Shown: piece after piece, positions 1 through 8,058 of the stretch
Layout: every line of letters starts with the position of its first letter
How positions within the stretch are numbered: position 1 is the first letter of the stretch
From: Streptomyces abikoensis
Lineage (GTDB): Bacteria; Actinomycetota; Actinomycetes; Streptomycetales; Streptomycetaceae
Direction: 5' to 3'
DNA: 64,000 bases
Assembly: GCF_014648775.1 (NCBI RefSeq)
Contig: NZ_BMRT01000001.1
Coordinates: forward strand, 1,178,001 to 1,242,000
The notes under the pieces: generated by a model
What the model saw: the letters and a program-made list of their open reading frames with translations, nothing else
Database searches by the model: none
What the model was told of the DNA's origin: nothing
Program-made: the position numbers and the translations under genes

Positions 1-2326
1 CGCGCGGCTCGCGCAGGTAGTCCTTGTCCATCCGGTCCCAGGGCGTGGCCAGCTGCGAGATGTCGTACGCGAGGTTCTGCACGAGCAGCTGCATGGCCAG
101 CATCGGCTGGAAGGGGATGAAGGCGGAGGCGACCAGGACGGAGAAGACGTTCCCGAAGTTCGAGGAGGCCGTCATCTTGATGTACTTGATGGTGTTGCCG
201 AAGGTCTGCCGGCCCTGGATCACGCCCCGCTCCAGGACCATGAGGTCCTTCTCCAGCAGGATGATGTCGGCGGACTCCTTGGCGATGTCGACGGCCGTGT
301 CGACGGAGATGCCGACGTCGGCGTCGCGCAGCGCGGCGGCGTCGTTGATGCCGTCGCCGAGGAAGCCGACGGTGTGCCCCTCGGCCTGGAGGGCGCGGAC
401 GATCCGGGCCTTCTGCACGGGGTTCGCCTTGGCGAAGACCGTGGTCGCGGCGGCGAGGACGCGCAGCTCGGCGTCGTCCAGCCCGTCGACCTCCGCGCCG
501 GTGACGACGCGGCCGACGTCGATGCCGACGTCCGCGCAGACCCGGGCGGCGACGAGCTCGTTGTCGCCGGTGACGACCTTGACGGCGACGCCGTTGTCGG
601 CGAGCGCCTGCAGCGCGCGGGCGGCGTCCTTCTTCGGCGGGTCGAGGAAGGCGAGGAAGCCGATGAGGGTGAGCCCGGCCTCGTCGGCGACGGTGTACGT
701 CTCCCTCTCGGCGGGCATCGTGCGGGTGGCGACGGCGAGGACGCGCAGGCCGAGCCGGTTGTTGGCCTCGGCGGTCAGGGTCGCCTCGCGGCGCAGCGCG
801 TCGGTGAGCGGGACGCGGGCGCCGCGGTCGGTGATGTGGGTGCAGAGGGCGAGGACTTCCTCGACGGCGCCCTTGGTGACGAGACAGTGTTCACCAGCCG
901 CGTGCTCGTCAGCGGACCCGTCGAGCTCGTTGCGCGCCAGCACGACCGACATCCGCCGGCGGGCGAAGTCGAAGGGGATCTCGTCGACCATCGTGAAGCG
1001 TGCGTCGACGACAACCTCCTCGGCTTCGAGTACGCGGTCGATGACGGCCTGGTCCAGCAGATTGCGCAGCCCGGTCTGGAAGTGGCTGTTGAGGTAGGCG
1101 TACTCCAGGACCTCGCTGTCCTCGCCGCCCCGGACGTCGAGGTAGCGGTCGAGGACGATGCGGTCCTCGGTGAGGGTGCCGGTCTTGTCCGTGCAGAGGA
1201 CGTCCATGGCGCCGAGGTTCTGGATGGCGTTGAGGCGCTTGACGACGACCTTGTGGCGGGACATGGTGACCGCGCCGCGCGCCAGGTTGGTGGTGACGAC
1301 CATCGGCAGCATCTCGGGGGTGAGGCCGACGGCCACGGCGACGGCGAAGGTGAAGGCCTCGGCCCAGTCGCCCTTGGTGAACCCGTTGATCGCGAAGACG
1401 AGCGGGACCATGACCAGCATGAAGCGGATCAGCAGGTAGCTGACCTTCTTCACACCCGTGTCGAAGCTGGTCTCCGGCCGCTCGCCGACGAGGGAGCCGG
1501 CCATCGAGCCGAAGTAGGTCTCCGAGCCGGTCGCCACGACCACGCCGGTGGCGGTGCCCGAGGTGACGGAGGTGCCCATGAGGGCGAGGTTGTCGGCCTC
1601 GACGGGGTCGGTGGTCGTGGACTGCCCGTAGTCGTGCGTACGCGTGTCGGCCTTGGGGGTGGGCAGCGACTCGCCGGAGAGCGCGGCCTGGCTGATCATG
1701 AGGTCCTTGGCCGTGAGCAGCCGCAGGTCGGCGGGGACGAGGTCGCCGGCGGCGAGCCGGACGACGTCGCCCTTGACGACCCGGTCCATGGGGATCTCGA
1801 CGGTGGCGGGCGCGGCGTCCCGGCCGGCCCGGCGCTGGACGGCCGTGGTGGTGGTGACCAGGGCGCGCAGCGCGGTGGCGGCGGCGGAGGACCGGTACTC
1901 CTGCCAGAACCGCAGCAGGCCGCTGATCAGCACCATCGCGCCGAGGATGGGGATCTTGGGGTCGAAGGGCTCCTCGTCGGCGACCTGCAGCCACTGGACG
2001 TACATGATCACGACGAGGGCGGTCAGGATCAGGATGAACGGGTTCCGGAAGGCCCTGGCCAGCTGTGCGTACCAGCGGGGGCCGCGATCGTGGGCGACGA
2101 CGTTGGCGCCGTCGCGCTCCAGCCGCTCCCCGGCCTCGTCCTGCCGCAGCCCCTGCGGGGTGGCGCGGACGTCCTGGAGCACCTGCGATCCGGGCAGGGC
2201 GCTGAACCGGGCGAGCCGCTCGGCGACGGCCCGGGTCCCGGCCTCGAGCTCGGCGGCCTTCCGCTCCCGGCGGGCACGGCCGCCCGGCGGGGCGAGCTTC
2301 TGGGGGGTGAGGGTGGTGTTGGTCAT
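1..2326 (-). CDS. mgtA: Magnesium-translocating P-type ATPase (MgtA/MgtB family), 3' end outside window
   Basis: P-type ATPase expected to import Mg2+ across the cytoplasmic membrane. From the ATG at 2326 (ribosome site GAGAGAGG) 775 codons are visible in one uninterrupted frame; MgtA proteins are about 900 residues, so the C-terminal membrane segments lie beyond position 1. Visible landmarks: the TGE-type actuator motif (ALSGES after DLMISQAAL), the CTPEML-like membrane motif as GLTPEML, the phosphorylation motif DKTGTLT starting at residue 380, and the hinge GDGINDAAAL near the visible end. The order cation_ATPase_N, E1-E2, HAD is normal. The gene is preceded by a long leader with two small ORFs, one of which overlaps the start by ATGA, so translation-linked control is plausible. 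No frameshift was found. The family call is secure; Mg2+ rather than another cation rests on overall resemblance (residues such as the GLTPEMLPM segment). Confidence 0.93.
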   Translation of the reverse strand, partial: MTNTTLTPQKLAPPGGRARRERKAAELEAGTRAVAERLARFSALPGSQVLQDVRATPQGLRQDEAGERLERDGANVVAHDRGPRWYAQLARAFRNPFILILTALVVIMYVQWLQVADEEPFDPKIPILGAMVLISGLLRFWQEYRSSAAATALRALVTTTTAVQRRAGRDAAPATVEIPMDRVVKGDVVRLAAGDLVPADLRLLTAKDLMISQAALSGESLPTPKADTRTHDYGQSTTTDPVEADNLALMGTSVTSGTATGVVVATGSETYFGSMAGSLVGERPETSFDTGVKKVSYLLIRFMLVMVPLVFAINGFTKGDWAEAFTFAVAVAVGLTPEMLPMVVTTNLARGAVTMSRHKVVVKRLNAIQNLGAMDVLCTDKTGTLTEDRIVLDRYLDVRGGEDSEVLEYAYLNSHFQTGLRNLLDQAVIDRVLEAEEVVVDARFTMVDEIPFDFARRRMSVVLARNELDGSADEHAAGEHCLVTKGAVEEVLALCTHITDRGARVPLTDALRREATLTAEANNRLGLRVLAVATRTMPAERETYTVADEAGLTLIGFLAFLDPPKKDAARALQALADNGVAVKVVTGDNELVAARVCADVGIDVGRVVTGAEVDGLDDAELRVLAAATTVFAKANPVQKARIVRALQAEGHTVGFLGDGINDAAALRDADVGISVDTAVDIAKESADIILLEKDLMVLERGVIQGRQTFGNTIKYIKMTASSNFGNVFSVLVASAFIPFQPMLAMQLLVQNLAYDISQLATPWDRMDKDYLREPR

Positions 2327-2403
2327 GGCGGAACCTCTCTCCGGGCATGACGGCATGGCGCGTGGCGACATGGCGGCATGAAGACATGGCCGAATGGCGG
2401 CAT
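2323..2403 (-). CDS. Proline-rich small upstream ORF overlapping the mgtA start (26 aa)
   Basis: An ATG-initiated 26-codon ORF ends in TGA that overlaps the mgtA ATG as ATGA. It begins MPPFGHVFMPPCRHAPCRHA and ends in REVPP, with seven prolines, four histidines and two cysteines. Proline-rich leader peptides (MgtL) control mgtA in enterobacteria, and that is the reason for listing it. Against it: the upstream sequence has no good ribosome site, and the composition partly reflects a degenerate CATG-rich repeat in the DNA. The mgtA ribosome site lies inside this ORF, so translation of one would affect the other if it is real. Confidence 0.35.
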   Translation of the reverse strand: MPPFGHVFMPPCRHAPCRHARREVPP

Positions 2404-2883
2404 GGCGCGGGGACGTGCCGTCGCACGGAAAAGTGGACGTGAAGGTATGAGGACCCGACGCGCGGAGGGCAGCGGAAATCACCCGTGTCCGCGGGTTCAG
2501 GTGAAGAAAAAGGCCGACAAGGGCCGATGGAGAGGGGGAGTCACACGCGACAGCGGGGAGCGAACGGCCTACGTGTCAGCGGAAATACCGCGTCAACGAG
2601 CCGCGCGCGGGAGAGATGCGCTGTGGCGAGGACTTCCCTCGGGACTCCGACTGGTCATCCCGATCACCTCCTCGCTCGTACGGACAGCGCGGGTGCCGCC
2701 GACACCCACGTGGACGCAGGCCGAAGCGGCAGCACCTTCGGCACCCAGCATGCCACAGGTGCCCCAGAGGGCGACCATGCCCGGGCAATGGGCGCGCAAA
2801 GCCCGCCGGGGCGGCGGAGCGCCGCCGTCCGCCCCTCCGGAGGCCCGGTGGCGCGAGGCGCCGCTCCACGATCGTCCGTCCGA
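2327..2883 (-). promoter_or_regulatory. Long mgtA leader / promoter region
   Basis: 557 bases separate mgtA from the next gene, which is transcribed in the same direction. The stretch holds the two small ORFs described above, an inverted repeat GCCGAAG/CTTCGGC (2720-2726 with 2736-2742) and a degenerate repeat of CATG-containing units between about 2346 and 2403. I looked for the conserved M-box (ykoK) core and did not recognise it. The actual promoter could not be placed. Confidence 0.4.
2593..2658 (-). CDS. Small ORF in mgtA leader with a near-perfect ribosome site (21 aa)
   Basis: A 21-codon ORF starts at 2658 with AGGAGGTGATCGGG immediately before the ATG, one of the best Shine-Dalgarno matches in the window, and reads MTSRSPEGSPRHSASLPRAA plus one residue. 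It lies 267 bases upstream of mgtA on the same strand with no other gene between. Serine, proline and arginine dominate. It could be a leader peptide that senses ribosome progress and controls mgtA, or a chance site. There is no homology I can recall. Confidence 0.4.
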   Translation of the reverse strand: MTSRSPEGSPRHSASLPRAAR

Positions 2884-3558
2884 TCACGAATGGGCATCAC
2901 GGCGACGGGCGGAGCGGCGCGATCCGACGACGCCCACGATGACGCCCGGCACCGCCAGCACGAGCGCGAGGATCACGTCCACCACGCCCAGCTCGCCCAC
3001 CAGGGACGTGTCCACGATCACGACGAACGGTGCGGTCAGCAGTAGCCAGGCACCGCCCAGGAAGGCCAGGGTCCGGCGGTGGGAAGCGATCAGCGCGCAT
3101 ATCGCCACCCCCGCGAGGAGCCACACGCCCGCCAGGCGCCACAGCAGTGAACTCCCGGCGGACGGGAGGAAGTCGGTGGTGTGGCCCCGGACCGTCACCC
3201 GGGTCACCGTGCCGTGCCACAGGCGGACGTCGGCCGGGGTGCCCCGCCGGGCGGCGTCGTACGTGCCGCCGTTCACCGTCAGCCAGACGGTGTCACTCCC
3301 GTAGCGGACGTGGAGTCGTTGCTCTTGGGGCGGGCAGCCGTCGCCGGGGCAGCCCCTGGTGGCCATGCCGACGACTTCGCCCTTCACCTGCTCGAAGCAA
3401 TCGGCTCCGGCCGGGCGGCCGGCGGGGCACTGGGACGCCCGTTCGTACGCCGCCCGGTCCCGGTACGCGTCCTCCACCCACGACGGGGCGTGGGCGAGGC
3501 CGAGGACGGCGACCGCCAGAACCACCACCCGCACGCACCCCATGGCCCACTTGGGCAT
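2884..3558 (-). CDS. Four-helix membrane protein of unknown function
   Basis: 224 residues from ATG 3558 behind GGGGGAGGGG. An N-terminal hydrophobic helix (about residues 7-23) is followed by an extracytoplasmic region of roughly 110 residues with four cysteines (SQC, DCFEQ, GCPGDGC) and a segment reading RYGSDTVWLTVNGGTYD. Three closely spaced helices follow (LLWRLAGVWLLAGVAICALI, TLAFLGGAWLLLTAPFVVIV, VVDVILALVLAVPGVIVGVV), and the protein ends in a basic tail. This layout resembles DUF3592/DUF6346-type Streptomyces membrane proteins, but no function is known to me. It is divergent from the secreted-protein gene at 3943. Confidence 0.75.
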   Translation of the reverse strand: MPKWAMGCVRVVVLAVAVLGLAHAPSWVEDAYRDRAAYERASQCPAGRPAGADCFEQVKGEVVGMATRGCPGDGCPPQEQRLHVRYGSDTVWLTVNGGTYDAARRGTPADVRLWHGTVTRVTVRGHTTDFLPSAGSSLLWRLAGVWLLAGVAICALIASHRRTLAFLGGAWLLLTAPFVVIVDTSLVGELGVVDVILALVLAVPGVIVGVVGSRRSARRRDAHS

Positions 3559-3942
3559 CGCTCGCCCCTCCCCCGTACAACCGATCACGCGACGCCGCTC
3601 AGCGTAGGAGAACATCTCCGGCCACCCATGGTGAGGTTTCGGCCACAGTCGAACATCCATCACTCCGCGCCACAACCATGGCCATAAATCGCCGTTACAT
3701 GCGGCCTTAGCCCGCCCCTCCGCCGCGCCTCCACACCCCGCCCGCATCCGGAGGCCGTCGCCCCACCGGTGGACCGGCGCGCGAATCCCCCGGTGAGCGC
3801 CCCGCTTCGCTCCGCGCGCCACCACCGTTGCCGGAGCGACTTGTTCGGGCCCGTGCGGCTGGCCAGGGCAGCTGTCGGCTCGTAACGTCGCCTGCGCTCC
3901 GGAGCACGTCCTGTGGCAGCTCCGCACGAGGGGGAAAACGAG
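3559..3942. promoter_or_regulatory. Divergent intergenic region
   Basis: 384 bases between two divergent genes. Only the two ribosome sites (GGGGGAGGGG on the minus strand, GAGGGGGA on the plus strand) are clear. No convincing promoter hexamers, hairpin or small ORF was recognised. Confidence 0.4.
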
Positions 3943-4650
3943 ATGCAACCACTCCGAAGTGCCGTCGCGTCCGCCGTGGTGATGACCGCCTGCGCGATAG
4001 CCCTGGCACCCACCGCCGCCCAGGCGGACGAAGGACCGGCCGGCAAGGGCGACATGTCCTTCTCCGTCATCGACGCGAAGTCCGCCATCCCGCGTACCGG
4101 CACCTTCCAGCTGCGCGACCTGGCGCGGTACGGGGTCGAGCAGAAGGCCGTGAACCGGCTGGCCGAGGGCCGGACGTCCGGGGCGGCCGACACCGCAGAG
4201 AAGGCCGCACCCGCCGCCTCCGCCGCCCCCGCCGCACCCGACCCCGCCTACAGCATCGTGGGCGAGTGGAAGGACAAGGACGGCTGGGACACCACGATGC
4301 GCCAGGGCAAGTGGCCCGGCGGCGACTACGGCTTCGGCCTGACGAAGGTGGACCAGAAGCACAACCTCAGCCTGGCCGCCGTCAAGGCCACCACCAAGTA
4401 CCCGCGTCCCACGGGCGGGAAGAAGCAGCAGGGCGGGACGAGCTACATCTACGTCACCGACGTGCTGCACGTGAAGTGCAGCGGCTGGTGGATCTTCCGC
4501 ACGTGCCGTGTCGTGGACGTGAAGGCCGTCGACGCCGTGGTGAACTTCCGCACGTTGCGGGACAACAAGCCGTTCGGCGTGGTCACCGCCTACTGTGAGA
4601 ACACGCCGGGCCGGTGCCCCGACTGGGTGCGGCAGGCGATCAACATCTGA
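3943..4650 (+). CDS. Secreted protein of unknown function
   Basis: 235 residues from ATG 3943, preceded by GAGGGGGA. A classical signal peptide is visible: MQPLRS, then hydrophobic AVASAVVMTACAIALA, then a likely signal peptidase I site after PTAAQA. The mature protein has an Ala/Pro linker (about residues 75-95), then a compact C-terminal region rich in Trp, Lys and Tyr with four cysteines (KCSGWW, RTCRVV, YCENT, RCPDW), which may form two disulfides. No enzyme motif is recognisable. The gene at 4676 follows after 25 bases and is probably co-transcribed. Confidence 0.75.
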   Translation: MQPLRSAVASAVVMTACAIALAPTAAQADEGPAGKGDMSFSVIDAKSAIPRTGTFQLRDLARYGVEQKAVNRLAEGRTSGAADTAEKAAPAASAAPAAPDPAYSIVGEWKDKDGWDTTMRQGKWPGGDYGFGLTKVDQKHNLSLAAVKATTKYPRPTGGKKQQGGTSYIYVTDVLHVKCSGWWIFRTCRVVDVKAVDAVVNFRTLRDNKPFGVVTAYCENTPGRCPDWVRQAINI

Positions 4651-4675
4651 CCCCAGAGGTCGAGAGGGGTACGGC

Positions 4676-5245
4676 ATGGGCGCCCGACCGGTACGACCGT
4701 CCCGCCGCTGGCCGGGGGCGGAGTGGTGGGCGCCCCTGCTCGCCGGCCTCGCCGCGATCCAGCGTGCCGGCGCGGCCTCCGGGCCGCTGCTGGCCGCCGT
4801 CGAGCTGACCGGCGAGGCTCCCACCGTCACCGCCGTGTGGCCGGACGGGAGCCGTACGACGGTCACCCCCGATCCGGAGGCGGACACGCAGGCCCTCCGG
4901 GACCTGCTGGCCGTGTCCGGGACGGACACGGACTACCCCACCCCCGGCGCGAGCGACCCGTTCCGGCTCAAGTACGCCTGGCTGCTGGAGGAGTTGAGCG
5001 GCGCGAGCGACGCGTGGTTCGCGTACACCGAGGAGCCGGTCCGTCTGCTGTCCGTACGTGCCGACGAAACCGCCGGCGCCGAGGACATCACCGTCGGCGT
5101 CGGGCGCCCCGGCCGGGGGGACGAGCTGAGCGTCGTCTTCCGGCTGGGGGACTGCGAGGACGTCATCGGTATCCCCTACGCCATCGCCGCGCAGGCGGCC
5201 GGCGCCGGACCGGTGCGCGTGGTGCCGCTCCGGCTGCCCGACTGA
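4676..5245 (+). CDS. Hypothetical protein
   Basis: 189 residues from ATG 4676 with GAGAGGGG upstream. The sequence is acidic apart from a basic N-terminus and contains VTAVWPDGSRTTVTPDPEAD and a C-terminal half with several beta-like segments (LSVVFRLGDCEDVIGIPYA). There is no clear signal peptide, though residues 18-42 are moderately hydrophobic. It follows the secreted-protein gene closely, suggesting an operon. Its stop is 23 bases from that of the convergent xdhC-type gene. I do not recognise the family. Confidence 0.65.
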   Translation: MGARPVRPSRRWPGAEWWAPLLAGLAAIQRAGAASGPLLAAVELTGEAPTVTAVWPDGSRTTVTPDPEADTQALRDLLAVSGTDTDYPTPGASDPFRLKYAWLLEELSGASDAWFAYTEEPVRLLSVRADETAGAEDITVGVGRPGRGDELSVVFRLGDCEDVIGIPYAIAAQAAGAGPVRVVPLRLPD

Positions 5246-5268
5246 CGCACCGGGGCCCGCCTCCCCCG

Positions 5269-6396
5269 TCACCGAGCCCCCGCCGGCTCGACGGCCGCGT
5301 CGTGGTGGATCGGAACCCCTCCTCCCGCCAGCGGAATCCCCGATCCCCCGCGTCGCAGCGCGATGATTTCCGCTGCGATGGAGAGCGCCGTCTCCTCCGG
5401 CGTCCGCGCCCCGAGGTCGAGCCCGATCGGCGAGCGCAAGCGGCACAGCTCCCTCTCCGACAGCCCCACCTCCCTCAGCCGCCCCAGCCGCGCCTCGTGC
5501 GTACGCCGCGAGCCCATCGCGCCCACGTACGCCACCGGCAGCCGCAACGCCCGTTCCAGCAGCGGCACGTCGAACTTCGCGTCGTGCGTCAGGACGCACA
5601 CGACCGTACGGGCGTCCACCGCCACCCGGTCCAGATACCGGTGCGGCCAGTCGACCACGACCTCGTCCGCCTCCGGGAAGCGCTGCGCCGTCGCGAAGAC
5701 GGGCCGGGCGTCGCACACGCTCACGTGGTAGCCGAGGAACTTGCCCGCCCGCACCAGCGCCGCCGCGAAGTCGATCGCGCCGAAGACCAGCATCCGGGGC
5801 GGCGGCACGCTGCACTCGACCAGGAGACGTACCGGCTCCCCGCAGCGCGAGCCGTCCGCGCCGACGTCGACCGGGGCGGTACGGCCCGCGTCCAGCAGGG
5901 CCAGCGCCTCCCGGGCCGCCGTCGCGTCGAGCGCGGGGCCGCCGCCCAGGCCGCCCTCGGCCGTGCCGTCCGGCCGGACGAGCAGGGCGCGGCCCGGCGT
6001 GCCGGGCGGGCCCGCCACCACCCGGGCCAGCGCCAGCGCCTCGCCGCGCGCGGCGGCGGAGAGCGCCGCGGCCAGCTCCGGGTGGCGACGTACCGGGGTC
6101 ACCAGCACGTCGATCTCCCCGCCGCACATCAGGCCGACGGCGAAGGCGTCCTCGTCCGAGTAGCCGAACCGTTCCAGCACCGGCTCTCCCGTGCGCAGGG
6201 CCTCGCGGCACAGCTCGTACACCGCGCCCTCCACACACCCACCGGAGACCGAGCCGACGGCCGTGCCCCCGGCGTCGACGGCGAGGGCCGCGCCCGGCGG
6301 GCGGGGCGCGCTGCCCCGGACGGCCACCACCGTGGCCACCGCGAAGTCACGGCCCTCCGCGCACCACCGGTGCAACTCACCCGCGATGTCCAGCAC
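5269..6396 (-). CDS. XdhC/CoxI family molybdenum-hydroxylase maturation protein
   Basis: 375 residues from GTG 6396 (AGGGGG upstream). XdhC-family proteins bind molybdenum cofactor and assist its sulfuration and insertion into xanthine dehydrogenase. The N-terminal half carries the family signatures SGGCVEGAV and LMCGGEIDVLV (after a GSAPRPPGA segment); the C-terminal half is a Rossmann-like domain (RMLVFGAIDFAAALVRAGKF; VAYVGAMGSRRTHEARLGRL; GLDLGARTPEETALSIAAEI). It starts 11 bases after the purine permease stop and shares direction with the permease and the three-subunit dehydrogenase, so it is part of the purine-catabolism group. Chemistry is inferred from the family and the neighbourhood. 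Confidence 0.9.
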   Translation of the reverse strand: MLDIAGELHRWCAEGRDFAVATVVAVRGSAPRPPGAALAVDAGGTAVGSVSGGCVEGAVYELCREALRTGEPVLERFGYSDEDAFAVGLMCGGEIDVLVTPVRRHPELAAALSAAARGEALALARVVAGPPGTPGRALLVRPDGTAEGGLGGGPALDATAAREALALLDAGRTAPVDVGADGSRCGEPVRLLVECSVPPPRMLVFGAIDFAAALVRAGKFLGYHVSVCDARPVFATAQRFPEADEVVVDWPHRYLDRVAVDARTVVCVLTHDAKFDVPLLERALRLPVAYVGAMGSRRTHEARLGRLREVGLSERELCRLRSPIGLDLGARTPEETALSIAAEIIALRRGGSGIPLAGGGVPIHHDAAVEPAGAR

Positions 6397-6407
6397 GACA
6401 GAACCCC

Positions 6408-7868
6408 CTACTTCACGCCGAGCCACTGCTCGATCGGGTGCAGGGCGAAGTAGCCCGCGAAGACCAGGGTCAGCACCCACATGAACAGGCCCGGTTCGCG
6501 CCAGCGGCCCTGCCCGGCCTTGATGACGGTGTGGGCGATGACGCCGCCGCCGACGCCCACGGTGATGGAGTACGTGAACGGCATGAGCGCGACCGTCAGG
6601 AAGACCGGGATGGCGACCGCCCGGTCCGTCCAGTCGATGTGGCGGGCGTGGCTCATCATCATCGCGCCGATGACGACGAGCGCCGCCGCCGCGATCTCGC
6701 CGGGGACGATCCTCGTCAGGGGCGTGAAGAACAGGCACGCCGTGAAGAACAGCCCGGTGACGACGGACGACAGGCCCGTGCGGGCGCCCTCGCCCACGCC
6801 CGTCGCCGACTCGACGAAGACCGTCTGGCCCGAGGCCCCGGCCACTCCGCCGATCGCGCCGCCCGCGCCGTCGACCAGTAGGGCCCGGCTCAGGCCGGGC
6901 ATCCGGCCGCGCTCGTCGGCGAGTCCGGCCTCGGTGCCCACGCCGATGATCGTGGCCATGGCGTCGAAGAACCCGGCCAGCACCAGCGTGAAGACGATCA
7001 TTCCCACGGTCACCCCGCCGACCTTCTCCCAGCCGCCGAACTCGACCTGGCCGAACAGCGAGAAGTCGGGCATGGAGACGGCGCCTCCGGTGAGTTTCGG
7101 GGCGCCGTTCTGCCAGGTGCGGGGGTCGAGGCCGAAGGCCGCGTTCACGACGACGGCGAGCGCGGTGCCGGCGACGATGCCGATGAGGATCGCGCCGGGC
7201 ACGTCGCGCGCCTGGAGCATGAAGATCAGCAGCAGGGTGACGCAGAAGAGCAGCACCGGCCAGCCGGCCAGCTCGCCCGCCGGGCCGAGGGTGACCGGTC
7301 CCCCGGCCTTCGCGGCGTGCACGAAACCGGCCTTGACCAGGCCGATCAGGGCGATGAACATCCCGATGCCCATGGTGATGGCGTGCTTGAGCTCCAGCGG
7401 GATGGCGTTCATGACGCGTTCGCGAAGCCCGGTGAGGACGAGCAGCATGATGACGACGCCGTAGATCACGCACATGCCCATGGCCTGCGGCCAGGTCAGC
7501 TGGGGCGCGACCTGGGTGGAGAGCACCCCGGAGACGCCGAGGCCGGCCGCGAGTGCCAGCGGAACCCTGCCGATCAGTCCCATCAGCAGGGTGGACAGCG
7601 CTGCCGCGAAGGCCGTCGCGGTGATCAGGCCCGTCCGGGCGAGAGTGTGCCGCCCGGCGTCCGGGCCGGAGAGGATCAGCGGGTTGAGCAGGAGGATGTA
7701 GCTCATCGCCATGAACGTGGTGACGCCGCCGCGCACTTCACGGGCGAGCGTCGAGCCGCGTTCGGAGATGTGGAAGTAGCGGTCGAGCGGGGACCGTCCG
7801 GCGGGCGGACGCGAGCCCGCGCCCGCGTCCTCCGCCGAGGTCCCGGGCCGCACGGGTGCATGGGTCAT
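6408..7868 (-). CDS. NCS2 family purine permease (AzgA/guanine-hypoxanthine type)
   Basis: 486 residues from ATG 7868, with GGAGCAGG upstream. Roughly a dozen hydrophobic helices are visible. The N-terminus before the first helix reads LDRYFHISERGSTLAREVRGG, as in AzgA-type transporters (cut here by one residue: DRYFHISERGSTLAREVRGG). Other family features are FMAMSYILLLNP, the NCS2 segment GVGTEAGLADERGRMPG and SATGVGEGARTGLSSVVTGL. Predicted substrates are guanine, hypoxanthine, xanthine or adenine, taken up by proton symport. The adjacent xdhC-type gene and dehydrogenase make a xanthine/hypoxanthine role likely. Confidence 0.92.
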   Translation of the reverse strand: MTHAPVRPGTSAEDAGAGSRPPAGRSPLDRYFHISERGSTLAREVRGGVTTFMAMSYILLLNPLILSGPDAGRHTLARTGLITATAFAAALSTLLMGLIGRVPLALAAGLGVSGVLSTQVAPQLTWPQAMGMCVIYGVVIMLLVLTGLRERVMNAIPLELKHAITMGIGMFIALIGLVKAGFVHAAKAGGPVTLGPAGELAGWPVLLFCVTLLLIFMLQARDVPGAILIGIVAGTALAVVVNAAFGLDPRTWQNGAPKLTGGAVSMPDFSLFGQVEFGGWEKVGGVTVGMIVFTLVLAGFFDAMATIIGVGTEAGLADERGRMPGLSRALLVDGAGGAIGGVAGASGQTVFVESATGVGEGARTGLSSVVTGLFFTACLFFTPLTRIVPGEIAAAALVVIGAMMMSHARHIDWTDRAVAIPVFLTVALMPFTYSITVGVGGGVIAHTVIKAGQGRWREPGLFMWVLTLVFAGYFALHPIEQWLGVK

Positions 7869-7937
7869 GGTGCCTGCTCCAGTCCAGATTCCGGTGGGGG
7901 CTGCACGACCCGGGGGACGGCCCGAGACGACGGGGGT

Positions 7938-8020
7938 CGCGCCCCTGAGGGGCGCGGGACTGCTTGCCTTGTGCGGCTCCGCCGCGTGGGCGCGACCAGC
8001 CACAGCCGGCCCGCAGGTGA
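7938..8020 (+). repeat. Dispersed intergenic repeat, copy 1
   Basis: About 83 bases between the permease and dehydrogenase genes that reappear in inverted orientation at 53316-53400. It contains a hairpin GCGCCCC-tga-GGGGCGC, then a GCGGC-rich segment and ends in GGCCCGCAGGTGA. The hairpin stem is kept in both copies while the loops differ. It looks like one of the small non-coding repeats common between genes of Streptomyces. Confidence 0.75.
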
Positions 8021-8058
8021 CGGAGCGCACGTCCCGCGGAACGCGTCCAGCGAAGCGT

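Noticed and set aside
909..2426. Arg/Pro-rich minus-strand frame over mgtA suggesting a frameshift
   Set aside because: The mgtA frame from 2326 reads without interruption through DKTGT and beyond, with frame checked at 1504 and 1189.
2404..2883. Possible M-box (ykoK) Mg2+ riboswitch before mgtA
   Set aside because: The conserved core segments of the M-box could not be found on the minus strand.
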